Shown here piece by piece: positions 28,527 to 38,922 of a stretch of DNA of 64,000 nt (position 1 is the first letter of the stretch; each line of letters begins with the position of its first letter). The DNA comes from Rhizobium sp. SSA_523 (GTDB taxonomy: Bacteria > Pseudomonadota > Alphaproteobacteria > Rhizobiales > Rhizobiaceae), in the NCBI RefSeq assembly GCF_030435705.1, contig NZ_CP129382.1, forward strand, positions 2,784,501 through 2,848,500, read 5' to 3'. The notes beneath the pieces are model-generated. The model did not search any database and had not been told where the DNA came from. It worked only from the letters and a program-made list of their open reading frames with translations. The translations under genes and the position numbers were made by a program.

Positions 28527-29228
28527 ATGGCTCAACAACTGCTCATGCCGAAGGCGACGGCGGTCTGGCTCGTCGATAACACGGCCCTGTCCTTCGATCA
28601 GATCGCCCAGTTCTGCAAGCTGCACCCTCTGGAGGTGAAGGCAATTGCTGATGGCGAAGCCGCCCAGGGCATCAAGGGCCTTGACCCGATCGCAACGGGC
28701 CAGTTGTCACGCGATGAGATCGGTCGCGGCGAGCGGGACGTCAATTACAAGCTCAAGCTTTCCGACCCCAAGGTGCGGGTGCCGGAATCCAAGCGTCGCG
28801 GCCCGCGCTATACGCCGGTTTCCAAGCGGCAGGATCGTCCGAATGCCATTCTCTGGCTGGTGCGCAATCACCCCGAGCTGAAGGATACGCAGATCTCGCG
28901 GCTGGTCGGCACGACGAAATCCACCATCGAGCAGATCCGCGACCGCACCCATTGGAACGCCGCCAATCTGACGCCGATGGATCCTGTCACCCTCGGCCTC
29001 TGCAGCCAGATCGATCTTGACCTCGAAGTCGAACGCGCTTCCAAGAACCGTCCGCTGCCGACGGCCGCGGAGCTCGGGGCGACACTGCAATCGGCCGCCG
29101 AAACGGAAAATCTCGGCTATCGCTATGAGCGCGAGGAAGAGAAGGAGATCGACGCGAATGCCGTATTCGCCAAGCTCACCTCTCTGAAGTCGACGCGTCG
29201 CGACGACGAGGAAGACGACGCCTACTGA
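28527..29228 (+). CDS. trcR: Cell cycle transcriptional regulator TrcR (DUF1013)
   Basis: 233 residues. The DUF1013 family is confined to alphaproteobacteria. Seen: MPKATAVWLVDNTALSFDQ at the start, a second helix-turn-helix-like block near NHPELKDTQISRLVGTTKST, and a C-terminal charged tail. It is named in recent annotation as a cell-cycle regulator; direct binding partners are not visible here. A good promoter lies upstream and a strong terminator follows. Confidence 0.9.
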   Translation: MAQQLLMPKATAVWLVDNTALSFDQIAQFCKLHPLEVKAIADGEAAQGIKGLDPIATGQLSRDEIGRGERDVNYKLKLSDPKVRVPESKRRGPRYTPVSKRQDRPNAILWLVRNHPELKDTQISRLVGTTKSTIEQIRDRTHWNAANLTPMDPVTLGLCSQIDLDLEVERASKNRPLPTAAELGATLQSAAETENLGYRYEREEEKEIDANAVFAKLTSLKSTRRDDEEDDAY

Positions 29229-29249
29229 GCCATACGGCATCGCCCTCGA

Positions 29250-29274
29250 AAGCCGGCCCAGCGCCGGCTTTTTT
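29250..29274 (+). terminator. Rho-independent terminator of trcR
   Basis: GCCGGC (29252-29257) and GCCGGC (29263-29268), a 6-bp self-complementary stem with a 5-base loop, followed by TTTTTT. Confidence 0.85.
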
Positions 29275-29352
29275 GTGCGACGTGTTCGCAAACAGCGGCG
29301 TGACGTCGATCCTGGCACAAGCCCATGATCGACAGGTCGCGTTCCCGCCGCC

Positions 29353-31293
29353 CTACCGGATGCCCACATCCTGGGCGGTCCGGTTGCAATCATAGCCATG
29401 CCGCGTCAGGATTTCGCCGATTTCGTCCAGAATGACCGGATCGTCGATGGTCGCCGGCATTTTCCACGGCAGCCCATCCGCCATTTTCTGCATAGTGCCC
29501 CGCAGAATCTTGCCCGAACGGGTCTTCGGCAGACGCTCGACGATCATCACCGTCCTGAAGGCCGCCACCGGCCCGATCTCGCTGCGCACCAGGTCGACGA
29601 CCTCGCGGGAAATCAGCGCCGGATCGCGCGAGACGCGGTTCTTCAAGACCAGGAAGCCGCAGGGGATCTGCCCCTTCAGCACGTCCGCGACGCCGATAAC
29701 GGCGCATTCCGCGACATCGGGATGCATGGCGCAGACCTCTTCCATGGCACCGGTGGACAGGCGATGGCCGGCGCAATTGATGATATCGTCGGTCCGCGCC
29801 ATCACATAGACATAGCCGTCCTCGTCCAGCATGCCCGCGTCGGCGGTTTTGTAGGCGCCTTGAAATTCCTCGAGGCAGGTCTCGCGAAAGCGCTGGTCCG
29901 CATTCCAGAAACTGACCAGACAGCCGGGGGGCAAGGGCAGGGTGATGACGATGTTGCCGAGCGTTCCGGCAGGGACCGGGTGGCCCGCATCATCCACGAC
30001 AGACAGTGCATAACCCGGCATCGGCACCGCCGGGGAGCCATGCTTGACCGGAAGGAGTCCCAGCCCGAGCGGATTGGCGGCGACCGGCCAGCCCGTCTCC
30101 GTCTGCCACCAGTGATCCACAACCGGAACCGACAGCATGCGTTCCGCCCATTTCAGCGTTTCCGGATCAGCCCTTTCGCCGGCGAGGAAGAGGGCACGCA
30201 GCTTGGTAAGGTCGTGCCGCTTGACGAGATCCCCGTCGGGATCATCGCGGCGGATGGCGCGAAAGGCTGTGGGTGCGGTAAACAGGACCCGCACATCGTA
30301 ATCCGCCACGATCCGCCAGAAGGCACCCGCATCCGGCGTGCCGACCGGCTTGCCTTCGTAGACCACTGTCGGATTTCCCGAAAGAAGCGGCGCATAGACG
30401 ATGTAGGAATGGCCCACCACCCAGCCGATATCCGAGGCAGCCCAGAAGGCTTCGCCGGGCTTTACCCCATAAATGTGCCGCATGCTCCAGAGCAGGGCGA
30501 CCATATGGCCGCCATTGTCGCGCACCACGCCCTTGGGCTGGCCTGTCGTGCCGGAGGTATAGAGAACATATAAGGGATCGGTCGCCGCCACCGGCTCGCA
30601 GGGCACCACCGTTCCATGCGCCCTTTCGGCCTCCACCGCCTGGGCGAAATCGCGGTCGCCATGTTCGTATCGCAGCACTGCGTGCAACTGGTCGCGCTGC
30701 AGGATCAGGCAGGATTGCGGTTTTACCCTGGCCATGTCGACCGCCTGATCCAGCAGCGGCTTATAAGGGACGACACGGCCGGGCTCCAGGCCGCAACTGG
30801 CGCTGATCACCACCTTGGCCTGCGAATCATCCAGCCGGGTGGCCAGTTCATGGGCGGCAAACCCGCCGAACACGACGGAATGAATGGCGCCCAGCCGGGC
30901 ACAGGCAAGCATGGAGAAGATCGCCTCCGGCACCATCGGCATGTAGATGATCACCCGATCACCCTTTTCCACGCCCATGCCCTTCAGTACGGCCGCAATG
31001 GCCTGAACCTCCGCCAGCATTTCGGCATAGGTGAAGGTCTTTTGCTCGCCGGTCATGGCGCTGTCGAAAATCAGCGCGCGGTCCTCTCCCCGCCCGGCAT
31101 TCACATGGCGGTCCACGCAATTGTAACAGGTATTGGTGGTGCCACCGACAAACCAGCGGCCATAGGTGCCGGCTTCCGGATCGAAGATCCTTTCCGGCGG
31201 CGTGAACCAGTGGATGCCTTTTGCCGCCTCGGCCCAGAACCCTTCCGGATCCTGACGCCAACCTGCATAGACGGATTCATATCGGCTTTCCAT
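29353..31293 (-). CDS. prpE: Propionyl-CoA synthetase-type AMP-forming acyl-CoA ligase
   Basis: 646 residues, paralogous to acs. Seen: YTSGTTGQPKG, DHWWQTETGWP (PrpE type; Acs reads [10 protein letters not shown]) and KTRSGKILRG. It should activate propionate or similar short acids. The change from GGH to GWP after the TETG motif fits a larger acyl pocket than in Acs. The ATG at 31293 is followed by the normal ESRYESVYAGWRQDPEGFW opening. It stands alone between trcR and the YggS gene. Confidence 0.93.
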   Translation of the reverse strand: MESRYESVYAGWRQDPEGFWAEAAKGIHWFTPPERIFDPEAGTYGRWFVGGTTNTCYNCVDRHVNAGRGEDRALIFDSAMTGEQKTFTYAEMLAEVQAIAAVLKGMGVEKGDRVIIYMPMVPEAIFSMLACARLGAIHSVVFGGFAAHELATRLDDSQAKVVISASCGLEPGRVVPYKPLLDQAVDMARVKPQSCLILQRDQLHAVLRYEHGDRDFAQAVEAERAHGTVVPCEPVAATDPLYVLYTSGTTGQPKGVVRDNGGHMVALLWSMRHIYGVKPGEAFWAASDIGWVVGHSYIVYAPLLSGNPTVVYEGKPVGTPDAGAFWRIVADYDVRVLFTAPTAFRAIRRDDPDGDLVKRHDLTKLRALFLAGERADPETLKWAERMLSVPVVDHWWQTETGWPVAANPLGLGLLPVKHGSPAVPMPGYALSVVDDAGHPVPAGTLGNIVITLPLPPGCLVSFWNADQRFRETCLEEFQGAYKTADAGMLDEDGYVYVMARTDDIINCAGHRLSTGAMEEVCAMHPDVAECAVIGVADVLKGQIPCGFLVLKNRVSRDPALISREVVDLVRSEIGPVAAFRTVMIVERLPKTRSGKILRGTMQKMADGLPWKMPATIDDPVILDEIGEILTRHGYDCNRTAQDVGIR

Positions 31294-31392
31294 GACGTCC
31301 TCCCCATCGAACTCCGCCCTAGTCTAGGGACAGGATGCTTTCCGGTGAAGCCCGACGAAAGAGGAAGGGGCCGCGTCTCCTCTTGTGCTTTG

Positions 31393-32052
31393 TCAACGCG
31401 CGCCGAAAATCGCCGATCCGACCCGTACACTCGTTGCGCCGAAGGCGATGGCCGTTTCGTAATCGCCCGACATGCCCATCGACAGTTTTGCCAGGCCGCA
31501 TTCCTCCGCCAGCTTGGCGAGCAGCGCGAAATAGGGACCGGGATTCTGTTCGGCAGGCGGAATGCACATCAGGCCCTCCACCGGAAGGTCGAGCTCCGAA
31601 CGGCAGAAGCGGACGAAATCGACGGTTGCCTTCGGCTCGATCCCGGCCTTTTGCGGCTCCATGCCAATATTGACCTGGACATAGAGCCTGGGCGAACGCC
31701 CTTGCTGTTTCATTTCCGCCGCCACGGCCCGGGCAATCTTCTCCCGGTCGATCGTCTCGATGACATCGAAGAGCGCGACTGCGTTGGCAGCCTTGTTCGA
31801 CTGCAGCGGACCGATCAGGTGAAGTTCGATCCCGTCTGTCTCGGCTTTCAAGCCGGGCCATTTGGCCTCGCTTTCCTGCACGCGATTTTCGCCAAACACG
31901 CGCTGGCCGCAGGCGATCACGGGACGGATGGCATCCGCATCGAAGGTCTTCGAGACGGCCACCAGCATTGCGCTGCCATTGTCACGGCCGGCATTATGCT
32001 CGGCCTCGGCCATTTTCCGTCGGACTTCGGCAAGGCGTTCCTCAACAGTCAT
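31393..32052 (-). CDS. YggS/PROSC family pyridoxal phosphate-binding protein
   Basis: 219 residues. A single TIM-barrel of the alanine-racemase N-terminal fold. Seen: LVAVSKTF with the PLP Lys near residue 37, GENRVQE, HLIGPLQSNK and the C-terminal SMGMSGDYETAI phosphate-binding block. YggS proteins control free PLP levels and amino-acid balance. The ATG at 32052 is preceded by GGGAGAA; the open frame runs 41 codons further without support. It diverges from leuS. Confidence 0.95.
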   Translation of the reverse strand: MTVEERLAEVRRKMAEAEHNAGRDNGSAMLVAVSKTFDADAIRPVIACGQRVFGENRVQESEAKWPGLKAETDGIELHLIGPLQSNKAANAVALFDVIETIDREKIARAVAAEMKQQGRSPRLYVQVNIGMEPQKAGIEPKATVDFVRFCRSELDLPVEGLMCIPPAEQNPGPYFALLAKLAEECGLAKLSMGMSGDYETAIAFGATSVRVGSAIFGAR

Positions 32053-32222
32053 CGCGGTTCTCCCTGGTTGCACAAGGGCGATTAGCGCCAGAGCGGTCGT
32101 TAGGGAAGGGCCAACCGTCGCGAATGCGCCGGAAATGGACGGGAAGCGGCTGGAAAACTTGACGCTTCCGAACATTCGTGGTGAAGGTCACCGATCTTAT
32201 TCAGACCCGGAAATGCACCGAA

Positions 32223-34856
32223 ATGGCGACCGAACGTTACAATCCGCGCGATGCCGAACCCCGCTGGCAGACCACCTGGGCCGAAGCCAAGACCTTCGAG
32301 ACCCGGAATGACGACCCGCGCGAAAAATATTACGTGCTGGAGATGTTCCCCTATCCCTCCGGCCGCATCCATATGGGCCATGTGCGCAATTACGCCATGG
32401 GCGACGTGGTGGCGCGCTACAAGCGGGCGCGCGGCTTGAACGTGCTTCACCCGATGGGCTGGGACGCCTTCGGCATGCCCGCTGAAAATGCGGCCATGCA
32501 GAACAAGGTGCATCCGAAGGAATGGACCTACCAGAATATCGCAACCATGCGCGCGCAGTTGAAGTCCATGGGCCTGTCGCTGGACTGGTCGCGCGAATTC
32601 GCCACCTGCGACGTCGAATATTACCATCGGCAGCAATATCTTTTCCTCGACATGATGGAAAAGGGCCTGGTCTATCGCAAACAATCCAAGGTCAACTGGG
32701 ATCCAGTAGATCAGACCGTTCTGGCCAATGAGCAGGTGATCGAGGGTCGCGGCTGGCGTTCCGGCGCGCTCGTCGAGCAGCGGGAACTGACGCAGTGGTT
32801 CTTCAAGATCACGGATTTCGCGCAGGATCTGCTGGACGCGCTCGACACGCTGGATCAGTGGCCGGAAAAGGTCCGGCTGATGCAGAAGAACTGGATCGGC
32901 CGCTCCGAGGGTCTGACCATCCGCTGGGAAATGTCGGAAGCCACTCGATCGGCCGCCGATTGCAGCGAGATCGAGGTCTACACAACGCGACCCGATACTT
33001 TGTTTGGCGCCTCCTTCCTGGCCATTTCCGCCGATCACCCGGTGGCGAAGGCGCTTGCCGAGCAGCGGCCGGATATCAACGACTTCTGCGAGGAATGCCG
33101 TCGCCACGGCACGTCTCTCGCGGCACTGGAAACGGCCGAGAAGAAGGGCATCGATACCGGGCTGACGGTCAGGCATCCGCTGGACCCGGCCTGGGAACTG
33201 CCGGTCTATATCGCCAATTTTGTCCTGATGGATTACGGCACGGGCGCCATTTTCGGCTGCCCTTCCGGCGATCAGCGGGATCTGGACTTTGCGCGGAAAT
33301 ACGATCTTCCCGTCGTTCCCGTCGTCATGCCGGCCGATGGCGATGCCGAGCACTTCCACATCGGCAATGAGGCCTATGACGGCGACGGCGTGATGATCAA
33401 TTCGCGCTTCCTGAACGGCATGACGACCGAAGCCGCCTTCCAGACAGTGGCGGACCGACTGACGGCGCAGCAGCTCGGCAATGCAGCGCAGGCCGCCCGC
33501 AAAGTGAATTTCCGGCTGCGCGACTGGGGAATTTCCCGTCAGCGCTATTGGGGCTGCCCCATTCCCGTCATCCACTGCGAGGATTGTGGCGTGGTACCGG
33601 TGCCCAAGCAGGATCTGCCGGTAAAACTGCCGGACGATGTGAGCTTCGATATTCCGGGAAATCCGCTGGATCGTCATCCAACTTGGACGAAGGTGTCCTG
33701 CCCGTGCTGCGGCAAGGCAGCGCGTCGCGAAACCGATACGATGGATACATTCGTCGATTCAAGCTGGTACTTCGCGCGTTTCACCGCGCCTTGGGAAGAC
33801 AAGCCGACGAATCCGCAAGCGGCCGATCACTGGCTGCCGGTGGATCAGTATATCGGCGGCATCGAACATGCCATTCTGCATCTGCTCTATTCCCGCTTCT
33901 TCACCCGCGCCATGCGGGAGACGGGTCATGTCAGCCTGAAGGAGCCCTTCAAGGGCCTCTTCACGCAGGGCATGGTGGTGCATGAGACCTATCGTCTCGG
34001 CGAGGGTCAGAACGGCCAGTGGGTCGCCCCTGTCGATATCCGCATCGAGGATGACGGCGGCACCCGCAAGGCCTTTCTCCTGTCGTCGGGCGAAGAAGTG
34101 GCCATCGGCTCGATCGAGAAGATGTCCAAATCGAAGAAGAACGTCGTGGATCCGGACGATATCATCGCTTCCTATGGCGCCGATACCGCACGCTTCTTCG
34201 TTCTGTCGGACTCGCCTCCCGATCGCGACGTCATCTGGTCCGAGGCGGGCGTGGAAGGCGCACACCGATTCGTTCAGCGCGTCTGGCGTCTGATTGCCGA
34301 AGCGGCGCCCGTTCTGCGCACTGCTGAGGCAAAGCCGGCTAAGGATGGTCCGGCAATGGCGATCTCGCAAGCCGCCCACAAGACCCTGCAGGCGGTCCAG
34401 GCTGATTACGACAAGCTGGCCTTCAACAAGGCCGTCGCCCGCATTTACGAACTGGTGAACAGTCTCGCCGGACCGCTTGGCAAGGTGGCGGGTGGCCAGG
34501 AGGACGAGGCCTATGTCTGCGCCATGCGGGACGCCACGCGCATTCTCGTTCAGCTGATTGCGCCCATGACGCCGCATCTGGCGGAAGAATGCTGGATGAC
34601 ACTCGGCTTCGACGGCTATGTGGCTGAAGCCGCATGGCCGCAATTCGATCCCGAATTGGTGGCCGATAATCAGGTCCTGATGCCTGTCCAGGTCAACGGC
34701 AAGAAGCGAGCGGAATTGACAATTGCCCGCGATGCGGACCAAGATACCGTTCAGAAGGCAGCTCTGCAGCTTGACGCCGTTCAGACAGCCCTGGGCGGTA
34801 GTCAGCCCAAGAAGATCATCGTCGTCCCACAGAGGATCATCAACATTGTCGTCTGA
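32223..34856 (+). CDS. leuS: Leucyl-tRNA synthetase
   Basis: 877 residues, full length. It charges tRNA-Leu. Seen: the class I HIGH-type motif [11 protein letters not shown] at about residue 40-50, the KMSKS motif (EKMSKSKKN) near residue 633, and an inserted editing domain between them. The ATG at 32223 gives [15 protein letters not shown], the normal start. The end overlaps lptE by 11 bases, so leuS, lptE and holA form one unit. Confidence 0.98.
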   Translation: MATERYNPRDAEPRWQTTWAEAKTFETRNDDPREKYYVLEMFPYPSGRIHMGHVRNYAMGDVVARYKRARGLNVLHPMGWDAFGMPAENAAMQNKVHPKEWTYQNIATMRAQLKSMGLSLDWSREFATCDVEYYHRQQYLFLDMMEKGLVYRKQSKVNWDPVDQTVLANEQVIEGRGWRSGALVEQRELTQWFFKITDFAQDLLDALDTLDQWPEKVRLMQKNWIGRSEGLTIRWEMSEATRSAADCSEIEVYTTRPDTLFGASFLAISADHPVAKALAEQRPDINDFCEECRRHGTSLAALETAEKKGIDTGLTVRHPLDPAWELPVYIANFVLMDYGTGAIFGCPSGDQRDLDFARKYDLPVVPVVMPADGDAEHFHIGNEAYDGDGVMINSRFLNGMTTEAAFQTVADRLTAQQLGNAAQAARKVNFRLRDWGISRQRYWGCPIPVIHCEDCGVVPVPKQDLPVKLPDDVSFDIPGNPLDRHPTWTKVSCPCCGKAARRETDTMDTFVDSSWYFARFTAPWEDKPTNPQAADHWLPVDQYIGGIEHAILHLLYSRFFTRAMRETGHVSLKEPFKGLFTQGMVVHETYRLGEGQNGQWVAPVDIRIEDDGGTRKAFLLSSGEEVAIGSIEKMSKSKKNVVDPDDIIASYGADTARFFVLSDSPPDRDVIWSEAGVEGAHRFVQRVWRLIAEAAPVLRTAEAKPAKDGPAMAISQAAHKTLQAVQADYDKLAFNKAVARIYELVNSLAGPLGKVAGGQEDEAYVCAMRDATRILVQLIAPMTPHLAEECWMTLGFDGYVAEAAWPQFDPELVADNQVLMPVQVNGKKRAELTIARDADQDTVQKAALQLDAVQTALGGSQPKKIIVVPQRIINIVV

Positions 34857-35373
34857 GCTTCTGCCTGCCCTGCGGCGCGCCGGCCGTACCATCCTTGTCC
34901 TGTCCACCCTCGCACTGCTGGCCGGGTGCCAGGTGCGCCCGCTTTATTCGTCAGCCGGCACCGTGCCGGGCAAGCTTGCGGCGGTGAAGATTTCCGCTGC
35001 TGACGACCGTGTGGAGCAGAATGTTCGCAACCGTCTCGTCTTCCTCCTCAATGGTGGAAGCGGCGAGCCGGCCCAGGCGGATTATCAGCTTCAGATGAAT
35101 GTCAGCGCCGTCCGCGCCAATATTCTGGACGACGAGATCTCGACCGCGCTGACGCCCGGCCGGGTGACGGTGACCGTCACCTACGCGCTGATTGCCACGC
35201 GGGACTCGAAGGTGCTGAAATCCGCCACGCGCTCAGTGACATCGCTGGTCGATATCGGTTACCAGGAATTCTCCAAACTGCGGGCCTATCGCGATGCAGA
35301 GGACCGGGCAAGCCGCGAATTGGCGGAAGTCATCCGTGCCGATCTTGCGGCCATTCTCGGCCGACAGGACTGA
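34846..35373 (+). CDS. lptE: LPS assembly lipoprotein LptE-like
   Basis: About 175 residues from a TTG at 34846, with AGAGG 10 bases upstream. A short basic start and a hydrophobic segment lead to the lipobox LLAGC with Cys28 as lipid-attachment site. The rest has the alternating strands of the LptE fold. LptE plugs LptD in the outer membrane to insert lipopolysaccharide. Sequence identity in this family is low, and the leuS-lptE-holA order, also seen in E. coli, is strong support. It overlaps leuS by 11 bases and its TGA shares a base with the holA ATG. Confidence 0.88.
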   Translation: MSSELLPALRRAGRTILVLSTLALLAGCQVRPLYSSAGTVPGKLAAVKISAADDRVEQNVRNRLVFLLNGGSGEPAQADYQLQMNVSAVRANILDDEISTALTPGRVTVTVTYALIATRDSKVLKSATRSVTSLVDIGYQEFSKLRAYRDAEDRASRELAEVIRADLAAILGRQD

Positions 35374-36416
35374 TGGCAGAAATCAAAGCCTATGAATTCG
35401 ACCGCTTTTTGCCGAAGGCGGTCGATCTCTACCGGATCTTCCTGATTTATGGGCCAGATCGCGGTCTGGTCTCGGAGCGGGCGAGTGCGCTGGCTTCGAA
35501 AGCGGGCGTCAAAGCCGACGATCCCTTTTCCTTCACGAAGCTTGAATTCAGCGATCTCCAGGGCGATCCCGGTCGCCTGGTGGACGAAGTGAATTCGCTC
35601 GGTCTCTTCGGCGGGGCGAAACTCATCTGGGTCAAGGGAAGCGGTGCCGACAAGGCTCTCACAGACGGATTGCAGACCCTCCTGTCGCTCGGCCCGCCGG
35701 ACAACCTGCTCCTGATCGAGGCCGGAGATCTCAAAAAGACCAGCGCGCTGCGCAAGCTCTGCGAGGCCGGCAAGTTTTCCGTGGCGGTGCCCTGCTATGC
35801 CGATGATGCCAAGGCTCTCAACCAGCTGATCGATGAGGAACTCGCGACGGAGAAGTTGCGGATCGCACCGGATGCGCGGGAACGTCTGCTCAGCGTGCTG
35901 GGCGGCGATCGTGTCGCCTCGCGCAACGAAATTCGCAAGCTCGTCCTCTACTGCCGCGGCAGCGACATGATCAGCGAGGAGCAGGTGACAGAGATCATTG
36001 GCGATGCCAGCGCCATTTCCACCGACAATGCCGTTGATTGCATCCTGAAAGGCGATGTTGCGGGGCTCCATCACGCGCTGCAGAAGATCACCGCATCAAA
36101 GACGCCGATCTTTCTCGTTCTGCAGGCTTGCCTTAAGCAGTTTCAGCTGCTGGACGGCATGCGTAACGAAATGAACGAGAAGCGGACATCTGCCGCGCAG
36201 ATCATGCAGACCACCGGACGGCATATTCACTTCAAACGCAAGCCGCTCTTTGAAAAGGCCCTGCGCAACTGGAGCGAGGCTGCGCTTGCCCGGGAAGCCA
36301 ATCGGTTGCAAAACGCCATTCTGCAATCGCGCCAGCGCTCGGTCTTGGAAGACACGATCGCCGCCCAGACATTGCTGGCGACGGCCTTGCAATCGGCACG
36401 CGCCCAAAACCGCTGA
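35373..36416 (+). CDS. holA: DNA polymerase III subunit delta
   Basis: 347 residues. HolA is the clamp-loader subunit that opens the beta ring. Seen: LIYGPDRGLVSE near the start, LIWVKGSG, GGDRVASRNEIRKL in the lid region, and the C-terminal helical region ending SARAQNR. It starts inside the lptE stop (TGATG). The next gene, parB, converges on it. Confidence 0.95.
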   Translation: MAEIKAYEFDRFLPKAVDLYRIFLIYGPDRGLVSERASALASKAGVKADDPFSFTKLEFSDLQGDPGRLVDEVNSLGLFGGAKLIWVKGSGADKALTDGLQTLLSLGPPDNLLLIEAGDLKKTSALRKLCEAGKFSVAVPCYADDAKALNQLIDEELATEKLRIAPDARERLLSVLGGDRVASRNEIRKLVLYCRGSDMISEEQVTEIIGDASAISTDNAVDCILKGDVAGLHHALQKITASKTPIFLVLQACLKQFQLLDGMRNEMNEKRTSAAQIMQTTGRHIHFKRKPLFEKALRNWSEAALAREANRLQNAILQSRQRSVLEDTIAAQTLLATALQSARAQNR

Positions 36417-36593
36417 CCCGTCAAAACACCGGAATCCCCGGGTAAGCTAAAGCTTGAGCATCCGGGAGCGATTGCGTGACGGCTATGCGCCAGCCGCTCG
36501 GCGGACGCACGGCGACGGTATCATCTCGTAGACCGTGCGGCGCAGCACGGGCCAGGGTGAAACAAACGGATGCAAATGTTGGGACGGAACCCG

Positions 36594-37475
36594 CTAGCGG
36601 CGTTCGAGGAGACGGCAGATTTCCTCGAGCTGCTCCAGAGTGCGGTAGCTGATCCTGATCTGCCCGCCTGTTCCCTTGTGATTGATCTTGATATCGAGCC
36701 CTAGCGAATCGGACAGGCTGCGTTCCAAAGCCAGCGTATCGGAATCCTTTTCCTTTGCGCGGCCCGCCTGCAATGGCTCCGACTGGGCCTTGATGTCGTT
36801 CTGCGCCAGACGTTCCGCGTCGCGGACCGACATGCCTTTGGCCACGATCGTGCGGGCGAGACTGGCAGGATCGGAGGTGGATACGAGAGCACGTGCATGG
36901 CCGGCCGACAAATCCCCGGACGCCAGCATGTCACGCACTGGATCCGGCAGCTTCAGGAGCCGCAGGCTATTGGCGACGTGACTGCGGCTTTTGCCGATGA
37001 TCTCGCCGAGGTCGTTTTGCGTATAGCCGTGATCTGCAATCAGCTGCTCATAGCCGAGAGCCTCTTCAAGCGGATTGAGATCCGATCGCTGGACATTCTC
37101 GACAATGGCGATTTCAAGAGCCGTGCGATCATCGACATCGCGGACGATGACGGGGATCTCGACCAGACCCGCCAGCTGCGCCGCGCGCCAGCGGCGCTCG
37201 CCGGCAATGATTTCAAAGGCCTGGCCGCGCGGGCGCACCACGACCGGCTGCACGATGCCATGCTGACGGATCGAGCTGGACAGATCCTGAAGCTCAGCCT
37301 CATCGAACATGCGTCTGGGATTGCGGGGATTGCGGCTGATATGCTCGATCGGCACAAGGCGATCGGCGCTCACGGGTTTCGGAGCAGCCTCTGAAAGCGG
37401 AAGAGTTTGATCGATCTCGCCGATCAATGCAGCAAGACCGCGGCCGAGGCGCCGCTTTGACGGTTCATCATTCAT
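36594..37475 (-). CDS. parB: Chromosome partitioning protein ParB
   Basis: 293 residues. Seen: the ParB/Srx CTPase domain with RNPRNPRRMFDE and the C motif GERRWRAAQLAG, a helix-turn-helix (YTQNDLGEIIGKSRSHVANS), and a C-terminal dimer domain after residue 240. ParB binds parS, slides as a CTP clamp and spreads to organise the origin. The parS-like sites in this window at 38.9, 40.8, 47.2 and 56.0 kb are its expected targets. It follows parA by 18 bases. Confidence 0.98.
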   Translation of the reverse strand: MNDEPSKRRLGRGLAALIGEIDQTLPLSEAAPKPVSADRLVPIEHISRNPRNPRRMFDEAELQDLSSSIRQHGIVQPVVVRPRGQAFEIIAGERRWRAAQLAGLVEIPVIVRDVDDRTALEIAIVENVQRSDLNPLEEALGYEQLIADHGYTQNDLGEIIGKSRSHVANSLRLLKLPDPVRDMLASGDLSAGHARALVSTSDPASLARTIVAKGMSVRDAERLAQNDIKAQSEPLQAGRAKEKDSDTLALERSLSDSLGLDIKINHKGTGGQIRISYRTLEQLEEICRLLERR

Positions 37476-37493
37476 GCCATTACCTTCCGACGT

Positions 37494-38285
37494 TTAGGCG
37501 GCCTTGCGCCGACGTTCCCGCTGGATCACCTCCGAAGCCAGCTGGAGATAGGCCTGGCTACCGGCGCATTTGAGATCGTAAAGAATAGCCGGCTTACCAT
37601 AAGAGGGAGCCTCTGACACGCGGACATTGCGCGGAATCAAGGTATGGTAAACTTTGTCGCCAAGATAGGTGCGGACATCGCTGACCACCTGCTGCGCGAG
37701 ATTGTTGCGCGCATCGAACATGGTCAGCACGACGCCCTGAATATCCAGACCCGGATTGACGGTCTGGCGCACCTGATTCACGGTATCAAGAAGCTGGCTC
37801 AAACCTTCAAGCGCAAAGAATTCACATTGCAGGGGCACGAGCACAGAATGAGCCGCTGCCATGGCATTGATCGTCAGCAGGTTGAAAGAGGGCGGGCAGT
37901 CCAGAAGGATGTAGCTATAACGGTCTGAGTTCGGACCGGTGAGGGCACGCTTCAAACGAAATGCGCGATCGGAATCACGGCCGATTTCGGTCTCCAGCGC
38001 CAGAAGGTCCATGGTGGAGGGGACGATAGAAAGGTTCGGGACTGCCGTTGGGATGGCCGCTTCCGGCAGCGAGGCTCTGCCTGTCATGACGTCATAAGAC
38101 GATAATTTACGGTCGCGGCGCTCAATCCCCAAGCCGGTGCTGGCATTACCCTGCGGATCGAGATCGACGATCAAGACGTTTTCGCCGATCGCCGCCAGCG
38201 CAGTCGCGAGATTGATTGCGGTTGTGGTCTTACCGACTCCGCCCTTTTGATTGGCGATAGTGATGATGCGATTCAGCTGGGACAT
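37494..38285 (-). CDS. parA: Chromosome partitioning protein ParA
   Basis: 263 residues. It is a deviant Walker ATPase: NQKGGVGKTTTAINLA with the signature Lys, then DLDPQGNASTGLG. ParA binds DNA non-specifically when ATP-bound and pulls the ParB-parS complex to the new pole. The ATG at 38285 gives MSQLNRIITIANQKGG. It lies 19 bases after rsmG. Confidence 0.98.
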   Translation of the reverse strand: MSQLNRIITIANQKGGVGKTTTAINLATALAAIGENVLIVDLDPQGNASTGLGIERRDRKLSSYDVMTGRASLPEAAIPTAVPNLSIVPSTMDLLALETEIGRDSDRAFRLKRALTGPNSDRYSYILLDCPPSFNLLTINAMAAAHSVLVPLQCEFFALEGLSQLLDTVNQVRQTVNPGLDIQGVVLTMFDARNNLAQQVVSDVRTYLGDKVYHTLIPRNVRVSEAPSYGKPAILYDLKCAGSQAYLQLASEVIQRERRRKAA

Positions 38286-38304
38286 CGGACACCTAAAACG
38301 GAGA

Positions 38305-38922
38305 TCAATCCTTGCGCCGTAAATCGGAGATTTCTAAAATCACGGAATCATCTTCGATCGCGCTTCGATGTTGTATCAAATCGAACGACCAGCTGCTATC
38401 GGCTTTCTTGATCTCTGCGGCATAATCCCGGCCTTTGTGCAAATAGGCCCGCACCTCTGGATGATCTGTCATCCAAGGGGCGCAATAGTTCAGCAGCGAC
38501 GAAAGATCCGCAAGTGCCCGAGCGGAAATGCAATCGCAGTGGGTAATTTGCGCAGAGGCTTCTTCTATCCTGACGGCATGGACCGTGCCGCGGGCGCCGG
38601 TCTCCAGCAGGGCGGTCCTCAGAAAAGAGGCCTTTTTCTGATTGCTCTCCACCAGATGAACCCAGCCATCATTCAACTCCGTGAGCAAGATGGCTGTGAT
38701 GATGCCCGGAAAGCCGCCCCCGGAGCCGAGATCGATCCAGGTCTGAGGCCTCGGTGAGAGCTGGAAGATCTGAGCACTATCGGCGATATGGCGCTGCCAC
38801 AGATCACCCTTGGTGGATGGAGCGACAAGGTTGATGGCTTTCGCCCAGCGCCGGAACAGGGCTTCGAACGCCGTCAGCCTCTGCTCCGTTTCACGTGAAA
38901 CACTTATTCCGTTCAATTTCAT
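38305..38922 (-). CDS. rsmG: 16S rRNA (guanine527-N7)-methyltransferase
   Basis: 205 residues. A SAM-dependent methyltransferase that makes m7G527 in 16S rRNA; loss gives low-level streptomycin resistance. Seen: the SAM motif [12 protein letters not shown]. The ATG at 38922 shares a base with the mnmG stop (TGATG). Codons 8-13 lie in a parS-like palindrome (38887-38902), so the sequence V-S-R-E-T here is partly set by parS. Confidence 0.97.
   Translation of the reverse strand: MKLNGISVSRETEQRLTAFEALFRRWAKAINLVAPSTKGDLWQRHIADSAQIFQLSPRPQTWIDLGSGGGFPGIITAILLTELNDGWVHLVESNQKKASFLRTALLETGARGTVHAVRIEEASAQITHCDCISARALADLSSLLNYCAPWMTDHPEVRAYLHKGRDYAAEIKKADSSWSFDLIQHRSAIEDDSVILEISDLRRKD
38887..38902. 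promoter_or_regulatory. parS site 1 (ParB binding), inside rsmG
   Basis: CGTTTCACGTGAAACA, 15 of 16 bases to TGTTTCACGTGAAACA with the full 14-bp palindrome GTTTCACGTGAAAC kept. Confidence 0.9.

Noticed and set aside
32100..33677. 525-codon minus-strand frame opposite leuS
   Set aside because: Antisense of the conserved leuS catalytic and editing domains.
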